NCBI GenBank assembly: GCA_013396635.1
Contig: WBMW01005670.1
Coordinates: 62,001-126,000 of the forward strand
Reading direction: 5' to 3'
DNA: 64,000 bases
DNA from: Penelope pileata
Lineage: Eukaryota > Chordata > Aves > Galliformes > Cracidae
In this document: piece after piece, positions 38,529-50,322 of the stretch
Position numbering within the stretch: position 1 is the first letter of the stretch
How the letters are laid out: the number at the start of each line of letters is the position of its first letter
Program-made: the position numbers and the translations under genes
Notes under the pieces: generated by a model
Told to the model about the DNA's origin: nothing
Database searches by the model: none
Seen by the model: only the letters and a program-made list of their open reading frames with translations

Positions 38529-40310
38529 GAATTGCATCGCTCTAGTCACACGGTTTGAATTGAAATTGTGCTGCTCACTCCCACAGGGGTGTAGTTACAC
38601 CAGTAGGGAGATACTTCTCTGAGTTCAATGTATCTCTCAGTAGTGAATCAAGTCATATAAATAAAGTGTTTGCTTATGTTGGTGTGCCTATGTGTTATGC
38701 CAATGCTTATGTGTTCATATTTTATGATTCAGAAATTTTCATTCATATTTTTTTGATCCCATTCCTGCCACAGCTCTTGCTGCGTTCTCTTTGTGTCAGA
38801 CTTAGCAATTGTGGTGCAGAGGAAGTCAGTTTAGCAAACTGATCCAAGAAAGAATGAACCACCTCACAAAATCAACAGTTATGTTCAGTGTCAGCTCTGA
38901 ACTGATTCACCTCCCTGTTGCATGGCTGATGTGCTGATGCAAAGAAAGGAAACAGAATATGCAAGCATCTTGGAGCCACTGTGGCATAATTTTGACAGTA
39001 GCCTGAGGACACATATGATACCAAATGACACTTGCAAAGTATGTTTCTAACAGCTTAGAATTAAGCTAAATTGAGGTTACCATTGGTTACTCTCCTTTCT
39101 GTCCTCTGCTACTGTCCTGTCCTTTTGTACTCCTTCCTTTATGCTCGTCTTGACATGAGCCAGTTAGGGGCACTGAATTAGATGGAAAAAGCCTTTCATG
39201 AGCCTTCAGCCCACTGAACTCCCCATACCAGCTCATGGTAGATGGACATGTGCCACTGCTACACAAGGTCAAAGGCAGCAGTGCATGAAAGGAAGCATAG
39301 ACAAGAGCGAAGTGACTTGCATTTCGATGATGTATACTGTCACAGACTATGTTCTGTGAGAAGGGATGCTTGAGGAAAGTATGTCAGGGGGTGAGATGTT
39401 CCTGGAGCAAGCCATTTCCATCACAGCTCTGGTCACTCATCTGACGCATGCATGACTGTTTTGGATTAGGGTATGTCCCTAGTTTGTTCTGCTTTAAGTT
39501 TACTTCCTTGTGCACTCTCTGGGAATACCACTATACACATACAGAATCGAACAGCTAGTGGTCTGCAGCTGGTAATTAGTACCATTTAGCAGCTGCTAAG
39601 CAGGATAATAGCCTGTTATCCTTGAAGATCTCTAATAGGAGTTTTAATAACTTGCTTACATTGCTTCTAAACCAGCTGGCATACACTTGCTCTGCATGAT
39701 GTGGGAGTTAAAGGGGGGACTAAGTCTCATTTCATATGGAATGCAAGTCAGGAGTAATTTGATTTATGCCAATTAAGTAATGCTGGTATAGGATCAACAC
39801 AAATGATGAAACAAAGGCAGTATACAGTCTATTCAGCAGAAAAAATGTGTTGTATGCAAATTCCTCAATGTACAGTATTATGTTAGGGAAAATCGTGGGA
39901 TGACAATTGTTTTCAAATTAAGCTACTGCGCACAGAATAAGTTATTTTGCTGATGTGTTTTAGCATTTTGTACACTAGAACTGTAGAATTGGAGACTTGA
40001 AAAGTGTGAAATAAATTTAACATTTATTAAATTATTGTAAGGATCTGAAACTTTTATTCAGTTCTACAAACATTTGAGTGTACAATTGAGTGTCTCTGTA
40101 TACTAGTAGTTCTAAAAGCTTTCAGATTGACAGGTATCTCTCAGGTACATCCAGCAGTGTGTAGACTCTTGTAATAACAGACTGCAGCCTGTTGACAGTA
40201 TTCTTACTGTCTTTTTAGTCACCTCCCTCAGGAGAAGAGCCCACATATGGAACACAGATAAAATATATATATAGAATTCAGGAGATAAGCAATGCTAAGA
40301 TATTAGATTC

Positions 40311-40329
40311 TATTTATTTATTTATTTAA
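40311..40329 (+). repeat. Short (TATT)n microsatellite
   Basis: About four and a half TATT/TTTA tetranucleotide units. A short TA run occurs slightly upstream at about 40264-40272. Confidence 0.85.
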
Positions 40330-43300
40330 GCTTCAAGTACATTTGAGGTGGAAACTTTGAGAAAAGTCTTATTTAAGTTTTCTGTGTAATCAACTACTTT
40401 TCCCTAAGGTTAATTTTCATGCTATGGCAAAATATAAAAAATCTCATTTTAGTTGTAGTTCTACCTCACTAACAAAAATTCAGAATTCAGTCAGGTCCCA
40501 TTGGCCTGGGAAGTAGCTATGCTGGCAAAACCCCTGCTGCGCTTTCAGCTATGATGGGAGAAGCAATATTTTTAGCTAAGTGTGTGTTATTTTGTGCGAT
40601 GATGTGAATCATTTTAGCAACGACTCTAATATGTACAGAAGTTTTAGTTGCACTGAGGTAAAATCACAGCTTTATGAGCAAGTGAGACCTTACCAGAGCA
40701 GTTTTCTCTTTTGACATGGCCAGAGCTCTAGCTCTGGAAGAGTTAATTAATAAACAGAGGCAAAACGAGGGATGACCATCATTGCGTAGAGCCCAGGGGT
40801 GTTCCCCTTGCAGAAATACCTTCCGTGAATAGAACTGAATGGCTGCCACCAATCTTCTCTACATTACTGCGATCACTGTTCTTCCATCTCACTCTGGGCG
40901 TGCACATAAGACACTGTCTGCACAAGTAAAGTAGGATCCTTCTATTTGAAAGTGCAACTATAAAGCAGAAAGGAATTGAGTATTGTAAAGAAAAAAAGAA
41001 AGAAAGAATTGAATAAATATCTTAAAAAAAAAAAAGATGAAGAAATGAGATATAAATGTTAAGTAATGCAATCCAATTATTTTTCAGTCTTGTTTCCCTG
41101 GGTTGATCCTAGTCCACGCTGCTTTTCCATGTGATTATCTGTCTTTTCAGAATCTTAAAACCAAAGGTGCTCTACCTGCCGTACCACCGCTTAACTCATG
41201 GCATGTCGTATTTGACTGATGCCCATCATCACTTTCGAGTAAGGAGATTAATTTGTAACTTATGTGCTTGAGCACATAGGCCATTTCATTTCTGGCCTTA
41301 ATATTTTCTGGTGGAGACACAAACTGCATACAATTTTGCATATATAAAATGCAACAGAAGAGGTGGAATTTGCTTGAAGAGGTATTTCATTTAGCACTTA
41401 TTAAATAATGGTAGAGCCTAAATTCATGAACTATTCTGGCTACGTTTGAAGCAAGGCTCAAGGTACCTCAGACAACAGGAGGGCTGTTCCCTCGACCTCC
41501 AGAGTGACTCGTGTCACTAGGAAGCTGTTAGGGTTGCTGAATGCTTAGGTATGGACATGCAGTAGTTTAGGGTGCAGGTCTTAGTGGGATGAGCATGCAG
41601 GAAGGAAGGGAGCTGTCCTGTCGTGCTTATCTCTGCTACTTGAAGTTCACTCCCACAGTGAAGTGTCTGAGGCCCTGAACTGTACCCAGGCTTGGGATCT
41701 CATTGATTTCTCCACAAAGAGAGCACAGGAGAAAACCAGCATGTATTTTCGACTGGGCCTAACCTTAAAGCTGGGACAAAGGGCCTCTGAGGATGTAGGA
41801 CTACCTCTGTCTGTTTCATTGTTGGTTTGGTTTCTTTCTTTTAAAGATAATGCTCTTAATTGAGCCCGACAATTCATATCCTGCTTTTAAGTTCAGCAAA
41901 GCATCAATGACCCCATTGCTTTGGAACCATGGTAATCAGATTCCTGTCTGCTTCAAGAAGAGTTACAAACTACAGGAGCCCTATTGAGTAGGGTAGAAGC
42001 AACAGCTCCATCCTCATCAACGCTGTGTTCAAACAGTGGAAGACACAGTTTGGGATACGGAAGGCTAATGTTCTCAAATTCAACTGCTGTGGAAAATGTC
42101 TTTTTCCTCCCTTCATTTCTGCATCCTGTGAATGGCATAACACTTAGTTGTCCAAATGGTGCACTTATTTCCTTTATGATATTTTGTCTTTATGCAGCAA
42201 AGTTGGGGATTGAGTTCCAAGAGTTCTTCAGAAACTGAGAAGTAAGAGGAGGTTTGAACAAATTTGACTGATGTTTCTGGAAATACTTTAAGGATGGAAA
42301 AAGCAGTAGGATTATGAATCAGTTGTTTGAAAAGGATGTTAAGAGTATGATTTTTCTGAATAAATGGTGTAACACCATGAATAGGGCTTGATTTGAAAGC
42401 ATCAGCTGTCTCACTAGTTATGTGGTGAAAGTGTTGCTACTGTAAATGTGTTTGTTAGGAAAACAAGCCAAATTAAAAATAATGATGAAATCTACAACTA
42501 ACACTTCTTGAATTAAACATTTTCATTTTAACTTCATCACAGGAAAAGTAAGTATTGTTCTAAGGTGGCATTCACTAAAAATTTATGACATCTGACTTGA
42601 TTTCATTTGCTGTTCTGATTAAGAATAACATACCAGAGATTGGTGTTTGTCTGTGCATCTCATATGCAGCTGAGTTGTGTAACAGGTTCCTCATGATTAT
42701 CTTTGGTACAAGCTGAAAACGTGGTGTGACTGGGATAAGAAAAGTATGCTAAGGAGGAATGAAGGAGGCAAGAATTCTAAGTGGTGTACATGTACAGAAT
42801 TTAAGATGCTGGTGTTGAGTGAACAATCTGATTGTGGAGTGATTGAAGGGCAAAATATGACACGTTAATGACTGAAGAAGTATGCTATTCTTCTTGGTTC
42901 AGCATCACTTCTGTTGTCCAGTTGCACAGTTTCATGGTCAGTTTACACCACAACTGCTGTCAGTTGTTGCTGAAAGTGGTGGCTGCTCCATTGTCCCTAC
43001 TCACACCCAGTGCCACGTTCCCACACAGTTCATCTAGCTGAAAACTGGTCTTTGCCTTGTGCCAGCACAAGAGAAGTGGCAGAAACATGCAGGCTGAGGT
43101 AGCAGGAGAACAGAATTATCCATTTCAGCAACAGCATGGTCTTTGGCATCTGCAGTGAGTCACATTTCCTCACATAATGAACAAGCTTTCCAGCCAGAGG
43201 TATCTCTGCTAAACTTAGAACAGTAACAAAGTTTGCGCGCTAGCTAGCTGCTGCTCCCAGAGGAACAGCTGTTAGAAACATCTACTAGTATAGTAGTATA

Positions 43301-44129
43301 TTCAACACAGCAGAAGGCCAATGGTTTTACATATATTGGATACTTCTCTTTTTTTGTCTTTTCTGTTAAAAATAAAACTGGGTTTACCTGGATCTGAATG
43401 TTCCTTTGCAATCAGTAGGTGACCACTGGTGACCCATTGGTAGCCCTGGGGCTTTGGAAATCATCTGTAAGGCTCTGCTGTCACTTCAGACTTGTTCTCC
43501 TTTAGTTTCTAGCATGTAAGGTTCTACATGGTAGAATAGCTAATAGCAAGATGCTATTAGACATAACATAGCATAAGTAGTGATTACTCCCGTATATATC
43601 AAAATTATTAACACACACTGCCCAGCTCTTCAAATTTAAACAAAACTAAAACATTAGGTAATTGTCACTGCTCATTAGACAATTAGTGTAGCAGTTAAAA
43701 AAGCTGAAAAAATGCGAAACCAACCCCAGATAAGTAAGCATTACAGCCCTAGTTCCACATGCAAAGTTAGTACAAGGCCTGTGGCTGGTAACAGGCACAG
43801 CAGTGCTGCCTTTACTGGACTGTAGGGCTGTAAGTTGTAATTCAGTTGATACAGTCAATGAATTGTGGAAAGCTACTCACCTCATTGGAGTCATTCAATT
43901 AAAATTGTAACATAAGGTGTATATAAAGAGCTACCTTAATTATTATCATTCTTTACTGCATAGAGACTGGCTTTATCACTTCAATGCTTTCTAAAACACT
44001 TTTTTAGAGAGTATGGTTTGTGAAGGATTGTACCACTTCTTCTCTAAGTTGCTGATAATTTTGCGTGTTAAGTCTGAAAAATGTCAGAGCAATGGGTGGA
44101 CCTCTTTAAACACACAAAGGAAGAGCTTG

Positions 44130-46055
44130 AATCACAGAATCACAGAATCACAGAATTGCAGGGGTTGGAAGGGACCTCAAGAGATCATCGAGTCCAACCC
44201 CCCTGCCAGAGCAGGTTCCCTACTGCAGGTTGCACAGGTAGGCATCCAGGCGGGTCTTGAATATCTCCAGGGAAGGAGACTCCACAACCTCCCTGGGCAG
44301 CCTGTTCCAGTGCTCCGTCACCCGCACCGTGAAGAAGTTCTTCCGCATGTTGGTGCGGAACTTCCTGTGCTCCAGCTTAAGGCCATTGCCCCTTGTCCTG
44401 TCCCCACTGACCACTGAAAAGAGGTTCCCCACCTCCATTTGCCTCCCGCAACTAAGATGCTTATAAACATGGATCAGGTCCCCTCTCAGCCTTCTTTTCT
44501 CCAGGCTGAACAGACCCAGCTTACTGAGCCTTTCCTCATAGGGGAGATGCTCCAGGCCCTTTATCATCTTTGTGGCCCTCCGCTGGACTCTTTCCAGGAG
44601 GTCCCTGTCTTTCTTATACAGGGGAGCCCAGAACTGGATACAGTACTCCAGCTGAGGCCTGACCAGGGCAGAGTAGAGGGGGAGGATCACCTCCCTCGAC
44701 CTGCTGGCAATACTCTTTTTAATGCACCCTAGGATCCCATTGGCCTTCTTAGCCACCAGGGCACACTGCTGGCTCATGGCCAACCTGTCATCTACCAGGA
44801 CCCCCAGGTCCCTCTCTGTAGAGCTCCTCTCCAGCAGGTCATCCCCCAGCCTGTACTGGTACATGCGGTTATTCCTCCCCAGGTGCAAGACTCTACACTT
44901 GCTTTTGTTGAACCTCATCAGGTTCCTCTCTGCCCATCTCTCCAGCCTGTCCAGGTCTTGCTGAATGGCAGCACAGCCTTCTGGCGTGTCAGCCACTCCC
45001 CCCAGCTTTGTGTCATCAGCAAACTTGCTGAGGGTGGACACTATCCCCTCATCAAGGTCGTTGATGAAGACATTGAACAAGACCGGACCCAGCACCGACC
45101 CCTGGGGAACACCGCTAGTTACAGGCCTCCAGCTGGACTCTGTGCCGCTGATCACTACCCTCTGAGCTCGGCCAGTCAGCCAGTTCTCAACCCACCTCAC
45201 AGTCCACTCATCTATCCCACATTTTCTCATCTTTGCTATCAGGATGTCATGGGAGACAGTGTCAAAAGCCTTGCTGAAATCAAGGTAGATGACATCCACT
45301 GCTCTCCCCCCATCTACCCAGCCAGTGATGTTATCATAGAAGGCTACCAGGTTGGTCAAACATGATTTCCCCTTGGTGAATCCATGCTGACTACTCCTGA
45401 TAACCTTCTTCTCTTCCAATTGCTGGGAGATGGCATCCAGAACAAGCTGCTCCATCACCTTTCCAGGGACAGAGGTGAGGCTGACTGGCCTGTAGTTCCC
45501 TGGATCCTCCTTCTTGCCCTTCTTGAAGACCGGAGTGACATTGGCTATCCTCCAGTCTTCAGGCACTTCTCCCGTTCTCCAAGACCTGTCAAAGATGATA
45601 GAGAGCGGTAGGGCAATCACATCCGCCAGCTCCCTCAGCACACGCGGATGCATCCCATCAGGGCCCATGGATTTGTGCACATCCATCCCAGCCAGACGCT
45701 CCCGGACCATCCCCTCCTCAACCAGAGGGAAGCTCTTCTCAACCGGAGGGAAGCCCTCCATTTTCCGGACTCTATCACACATCTCCAGGGATGGGGAGTC
45801 CCGAGGAGGAGTCTTAGAAGTGAAGACTGAAGCAAAGAAGGCATTCAATATCTCCACCTTCTCAGCATCCTCCGTTGTCAGGACACCCCCCTCATCCAGC
45901 AGGGGACCCACATTTTCCCTAGGCTTCCTCTTACTGTTGACATACTTAAAAAACCCCTTCTTATTATCCTTTATCTCCTTTGCCAATTTAAACTCCAATT
46001 GGGCTTTGGCCTTTCTTGTCATATTCCTGCAGTCCCAAGCTTGAGAGTTTACTGA
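44130..46055 (-). mobile_element. CR1 LINE, 5'-truncated, with open reverse-transcriptase frame
   Basis: A 1.9-kb antisense CR1 insertion in the MYO16 intron. The 3' terminus lies at 44130, marked by three perfect AATCACAG octamers (ATTCTGTG-type on the element strand) plus a diverged fourth. Then comes the classic 3' UTR block with GGTTGGAAGGGACCTCAAG and AGATCATCGAGTCCAACCCC, and then the ORF2 stop at 44220-44222. Similarity ends at about 46055, inside the linker between endonuclease and polymerase, so the endonuclease half and ORF1 are missing, as is usual for CR1. There is no clear target-site duplication, which is also typical of CR1. The intact frame and clean tail suggest the youngest CR1 in this window. 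Confidence 0.97.
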
Positions 46056-46070
46056 AAATTTTTCTCTCAA
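44220..46070 (-). CDS. CR1 ORF2 C-terminal part: reverse transcriptase, no endonuclease
   Basis: An uninterrupted frame of 616 codons. The leading start is a TTG in flanking sequence, and an in-frame TAA sits directly upstream, so no natural initiation codon is retained. CR1 coding begins near residue 10 (AWDCRNMTRKAKAQLE). Landmarks: NYRPVSL at about 192-198, QHGFTKGKSC at 228-237, YLDFSKAFD at 262-270 with the first catalytic Asp, SGVPQGSVLGP at 319-329, FADDTKLGG at 350-358 with the catalytic Asp pair, and the C-terminal LGLFSLEKRRLRGDLI and VTEHWNRLPREVVESPSLEIFK blocks. All polymerase motifs look intact, but without the endonuclease and 5' end the copy is not autonomous. No host function is implied. 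Confidence 0.93.
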   Translation of the reverse strand: MREKFSVNSQAWDCRNMTRKAKAQLEFKLAKEIKDNKKGFFKYVNSKRKPRENVGPLLDEGGVLTTEDAEKVEILNAFFASVFTSKTPPRDSPSLEMCDRVRKMEGFPPVEKSFPLVEEGMVRERLAGMDVHKSMGPDGMHPRVLRELADVIALPLSIIFDRSWRTGEVPEDWRIANVTPVFKKGKKEDPGNYRPVSLTSVPGKVMEQLVLDAISQQLEEKKVIRSSQHGFTKGKSCLTNLVAFYDNITGWVDGGRAVDVIYLDFSKAFDTVSHDILIAKMRKCGIDEWTVRWVENWLTGRAQRVVISGTESSWRPVTSGVPQGSVLGPVLFNVFINDLDEGIVSTLSKFADDTKLGGVADTPEGCAAIQQDLDRLERWAERNLMRFNKSKCRVLHLGRNNRMYQYRLGDDLLERSSTERDLGVLVDDRLAMSQQCALVAKKANGILGCIKKSIASRSREVILPLYSALVRPQLEYCIQFWAPLYKKDRDLLERVQRRATKMIKGLEHLPYEERLSKLGLFSLEKRRLRGDLIHVYKHLSCGRQMEVGNLFSVVSGDRTRGNGLKLEHRKFRTNMRKNFFTVRVTEHWNRLPREVVESPSLEIFKTRLDAYLCNLQ

Positions 46071-49000
46071 TTTTTATTTTCAAGTAAATGTCAGCTTCCT
46101 GCCTTAAGGCCTATGTTCAGTCCCTCACCTTTTCTGGAGGCTTCTCTTCTGGGAAGGAATATATAAAACAAGTTTTGAAAGAAATCTTGTGAAAACTACC
46201 TGAAAAATTGCACAAAGTAAGAGAGATACAGCATTTCTTGAAGATAGTTTTGTGTGACTTTTTGTCCTCATTAGGGCAATTTTTCCCAAAATACTAGCTG
46301 TAGTTCTATCAAAAGCAAAAACTGAACATAAAATGGAGATTCTCCTGTTGACTAGTAAAGCCTTCTAGTGAATGACCTAAGTGAATTGCATGGTGGGGAG
46401 GGGAATTTTACTTCTGTGATCTTTTCTTTGTTTTCTTTTTTAGTATGGTTTGCAGGGGAGGGGTGAATTCAAGAGAAGAGGAATATTTTTTACTTGCCAT
46501 TATATGCAGAGGAATGTTTCACTTAGTCCTAATTCAGAACAAAGACTCTTGTCCAGTTGAGAAGAGTGTTTGCATATCCTCCCTGGTAGTCTGTGATGTG
46601 GATTTCCTGAAGCACTGATTAAACTACATGCAATAATGAGGAAAAAATCAGTCAGACAAAGTAAAGAACTGCTAAGCTTTTATCTACTTACCCTGTTTTT
46701 TTGTATATGATTTGCTCATTTGCTTATGGTCATAATTAATATTCTACTTCAAGCTTGCAGCTTATGTATTAATTCTTAGTGATGTCATCTTGGTACATCT
46801 TTTTTCTGGGGGGAAAGCAAGGCAAAGACATTAATTGTTATGAATTTTGCTCTCAGATCTAGAAATGATCTGTCATGTTTTGCTTTCAACAGCAAAGTCT
46901 TGCTGGGTGGGTCTCAAAAGATGTTCCTTCCTTTTGCGTAACTGTTCTAGAAGAACTAAGACTGTGGGGGCTTGGTGAAGGAAGAGACAACAAATTGTTC
47001 ATTTTTTTTTGTATACACAAGCAGCCAAGAGCTTTTTCTATTAGCTGATTAGTATCTTAGGATTCAGATGATATTCTTGTGGAATATTTTTAGAAATGCA
47101 ATTTCCCATCCCTCTGACCTCATGTGTCCTGTTCCTGGCAAACAGAAAAGGTCTTCACCCTCTGTCTTCGCTTAGAGGTATTTACCCCAAAAACAGTTGT
47201 GGTGCTCCCAAGACTCATAATGAGTGATTTCATCTCAATGACCAAACAAAAAATTTGCACTTTATTTTTACTGTCATTATTTTCATGCTTTTTGAGTCAG
47301 TTCGCAGAGGCAGGTTTAGCCAGAGGTAAATGATATGTATGTGTGTCCTTCTGCAAACTGGGGGAGGAACAAGATTGGCTTTTGGTTGGCTCTTTAATCA
47401 GATTGTCCCATTTTGTAAAAACACGGACTAAGGATGTGGTTTCATTATCACCCGTAGCTGATGTAAGACTGTAGTGCCACCAAAACGCAGAGTGCTTTCT
47501 CTACCTGATTTATGCTTTTGTATCCTCTGTGATGGTGGAGCTATGCAGTCAGCCATATTGATGGGGATGAAAACTAACCCTGACAAAAAAATGAAAAGAC
47601 TTTTAAAAGAAGACTTAAAAGGGTTACTGTTTCAGCTGAGTATGCAGCTGCTTAGGTGGGAAGAGTTGGCACCGGAAAAGAGTGGGATATTCTGTGGGGA
47701 GCTTGCCTTCCCCCTTTTGGCAGCAGTGCAGTCTGTGAGACAACTCCATGTAAATATTATTTTAAATGAATGATGCACTCCCAGTGATGTCATCAGTTGA
47801 AGTCTCCTTGAAAGTAGAATTTTGTGAGTTCTATAATTCCTGAAAATCACACCTTCAAGAGCTACCAGCCTTTGTTTACATATTTGCAAAGTAAGAATAT
47901 CTGTGTGGTTGGAACCAAGCCGTATCTCACATTTTTAACCCATGCGCAGAGTCCGTAAGAAAGAATGCTACACAAAACCTCTATATTAAGTGGCTGAGAG
48001 ACTGAAACGGATGGATGAAGGGGAATGACTGACTATTAATTTGTTCAGATGAAATCTTGATCAGGTTGGCAGAATGAAATTACTTTTGGAACCTTAAGAA
48101 ATCTTTTATGATATGGAATTCATATTTTCTGGCCTGCTAAAGAAATGGCATAACATACGAGCACTGAAAGTATTGGCTCTTGTAGATGATATATTTGCAC
48201 ACGTTTTTAAAGGAGGGAGGCAAGGTCTTCACTCACTTAAACCTGAGATAGAAGAAGCATCTCCTTGTGTGATCAGCAATTTAGGCATTAAAAGCTGGAA
48301 GGGACTTAGTTCTGTGCATTTATTTTTGATGGACTCTGTCTGGATGAGGACATTTGTGTACTTTAGTATTGAATTTCTGGATCTGAGAGCAGAAAGAAAG
48401 GCATTGCTTTTTGACATTCATCCATTTTTCTCAAGGTTATGAAAATTTTTATATATTTCTCCACCCTCCTTTTGGTGGGGTTTGGCTTGCCCTTTGGCAC
48501 CTTTTGTGCTTTTCATCTTGCTTGGCAGTTGTACAGTTTGTTTATTCCACGTTACTTAATGTTCCACTTCTACTTTTAATGGATAAGCTAGAGACAATGG
48601 TGGCTTCTAATTGTTGTTAGCTTTCAAAGTGTCATTTGCCAGAACATAGTCTTTCAGAGTTACATAAATGAACTGAACTGAAACCTTGAGTGAGCTGAAA
48701 TAGGTACATGGAACTATTCATAAAGTATGAATTTATACAGTGGTTTGGATTGATGTTTGATTTGCAAAGTTTAAACACAGGCAGAAGATTTAATGAATTT
48801 GTATAACTAGTGTAAATATTTGCCCAATATACCTCTGTGTTTACTATGTGTGAAACAAGTAGTGATGATGATGCCAAATCTTTTCTAGGCTGCTTTCACT
48901 TTAATTTTACAATCTTGCAACTATTTAGCCAGATTTTCTTTCTTAGCCAGCATATTTCTAGGACACCTGATCAAACATAATTTAGCATTTTCAGAAGACG

Positions 49001-50251
49001 TGAAAATTGACAATATCTGAAAAGAAAGCTGACTCCTTTCAAATAGGTCAACTGAATGTTTGAATGCAGTAAATACATTTAGTACAGTGAAAAGGGAAAT
49101 GGAAGATATTCTCAAGAGAAAGAAAATACACACAGAATGCATGGGTAAGAAGGAGATGGCACACGTTATTCTCTTGGCAGATTCACATAATTTGGCCTTA
49201 GGATAAATTGATCGCTCTCCTGTAGGGCAAAGGTTGCAGTGGCTCAGAGTTTTGAGGTATCCAGAATTTCAGAGTGCTTTGTGGGCCTTTGCACAACTCT
49301 ATCCAGAAATCTTAAATAGGAATTAAAACCAGGATTTCCAGATGATGGAAGCAAAATGTGCTGTGTTCCTATTCAGGGTACAATATTGGCAGTCACTCTT
49401 TTAACTGGAGGCCTCTTAAAGGATTCTTTTTAACAATTCAGTGAAGATAGGATTGCAATACTGGGGTGAGTTCCCTTGATAGTGCCTGGCAGGGTCACTG
49501 CGCCATCCTGCTCCAGGAATGAGCAATAGTAGCATGAGTTAGTCAGTGCTTAAATTCCAAGTGAAAGGTTATAAAGGCAGTAAAGTCTGTTGGGAAGAAG
49601 TTCTGAATTTTCACACTTGAGTGGGCATGGATAAACAGGGCTGGGTTCTTTGCTTGCATTTGTAAGCCTGTTTTCATTTCAGAAGGGGGATTGATAGATG
49701 TGAATGGTTGAAATCTGAATATTCTTTTCAGAGTTATGCTGTGTCGGTGAACTGACAATGCACTGTTAAGGTTAAATTGAGTGCAAATGAGATCATTTAG
49801 CTACGGTATGGTGATTAATTTTGAGTGATATAAGTTATGAATGCTATTTTCAATTATTTACTGAAAAAGCCAACAGGTCTCATGGGAACTCTGCAAAATC
49901 AAATAAAACCAGTTGACTGTGATTTTGCTCCCAAGGTGATTTTGACCTTGAGAGAGAGTCTCTCCCCTCCCCTCTGCTATGTACAGAACTAACAACCTCA
50001 TCTGTCCTTTTGAGAAGTCCTTGATACTGTTCATTTTTAACGTCGTTATCAAAGGTCCTTTGCTTCCAGGCCTAGCTGTTAAAATAGATGAGATGGGAAA
50101 AGCTGACATGATACTTTTGCAAATGTTATCTCAGCGGTTTGCATATATTATTAAATCTGTTAATGAAGATGATGAAGAATCATGCTATTAACAGCTCAGA
50201 ATTGGCTGTATTGCTGCATTAACTCCTGTTCCTCTTTTCTTGATATTTCAG

Positions 50252-50322
50252 TGCTACGGCTATTGAAGGATGGTGCTGACCCACACATGCTTGTTTCCTC
50301 GGGAGGTTCCTTGCTCCATCTG
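50252..50322 (+). CDS. MYO16: MYO16 coding exon (ankyrin repeat region)
   Basis: A 71-bp exon. The acceptor is TTGATATTTCAG (AG at 50250-50251) and the donor CTG|GTAAGAGT (intron from 50323). The first two bases complete Val76, then 23 codons read LRLLKDGADPHMLVSSGGSLLHL, and the exon ends in phase 0. This is the second half of the first ankyrin repeat and the start of the next, as in mammalian MYO16, where the same residues occur with only conservative changes. The exon is too short to be seen as a stand-alone ORF and was found by matching the family and checking phase at both ends. Confidence 0.96.

Larger units (their letters stand above)
26177..50251 (+). other. MYO16: MYO16 intron (about 24.1 kb)
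   Basis: It is bounded by GTACTT at 26177 and TTTCAG ending at 50251, and is inserted in phase 1 between the split codon for residue 76 (G|TG, Val). Within it I see CR1 copies at 26.9, 35.6, 37.3 and 44.1 kb, several small duplications, a hairpin-forming inverted repeat and simple repeats, each listed separately. Large parts hold nothing I could recognise: 26992-31220, 32030-33410, 33450-35640, 38030-44120 and 46070-50250. These contain only short chance frames. Confidence 0.9.

Noticed and set aside
44883..46044. Plus-strand frames of 160 and 176 codons
   Set aside because: They are antisense shadows of the CR1 reverse-transcriptase frame on the minus strand.
48113..48442. 109-codon plus-strand open frame inside the MYO16 intron
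   Set aside because: No domain or conserved motif recognised and no in-phase splice sites consistent with MYO16.
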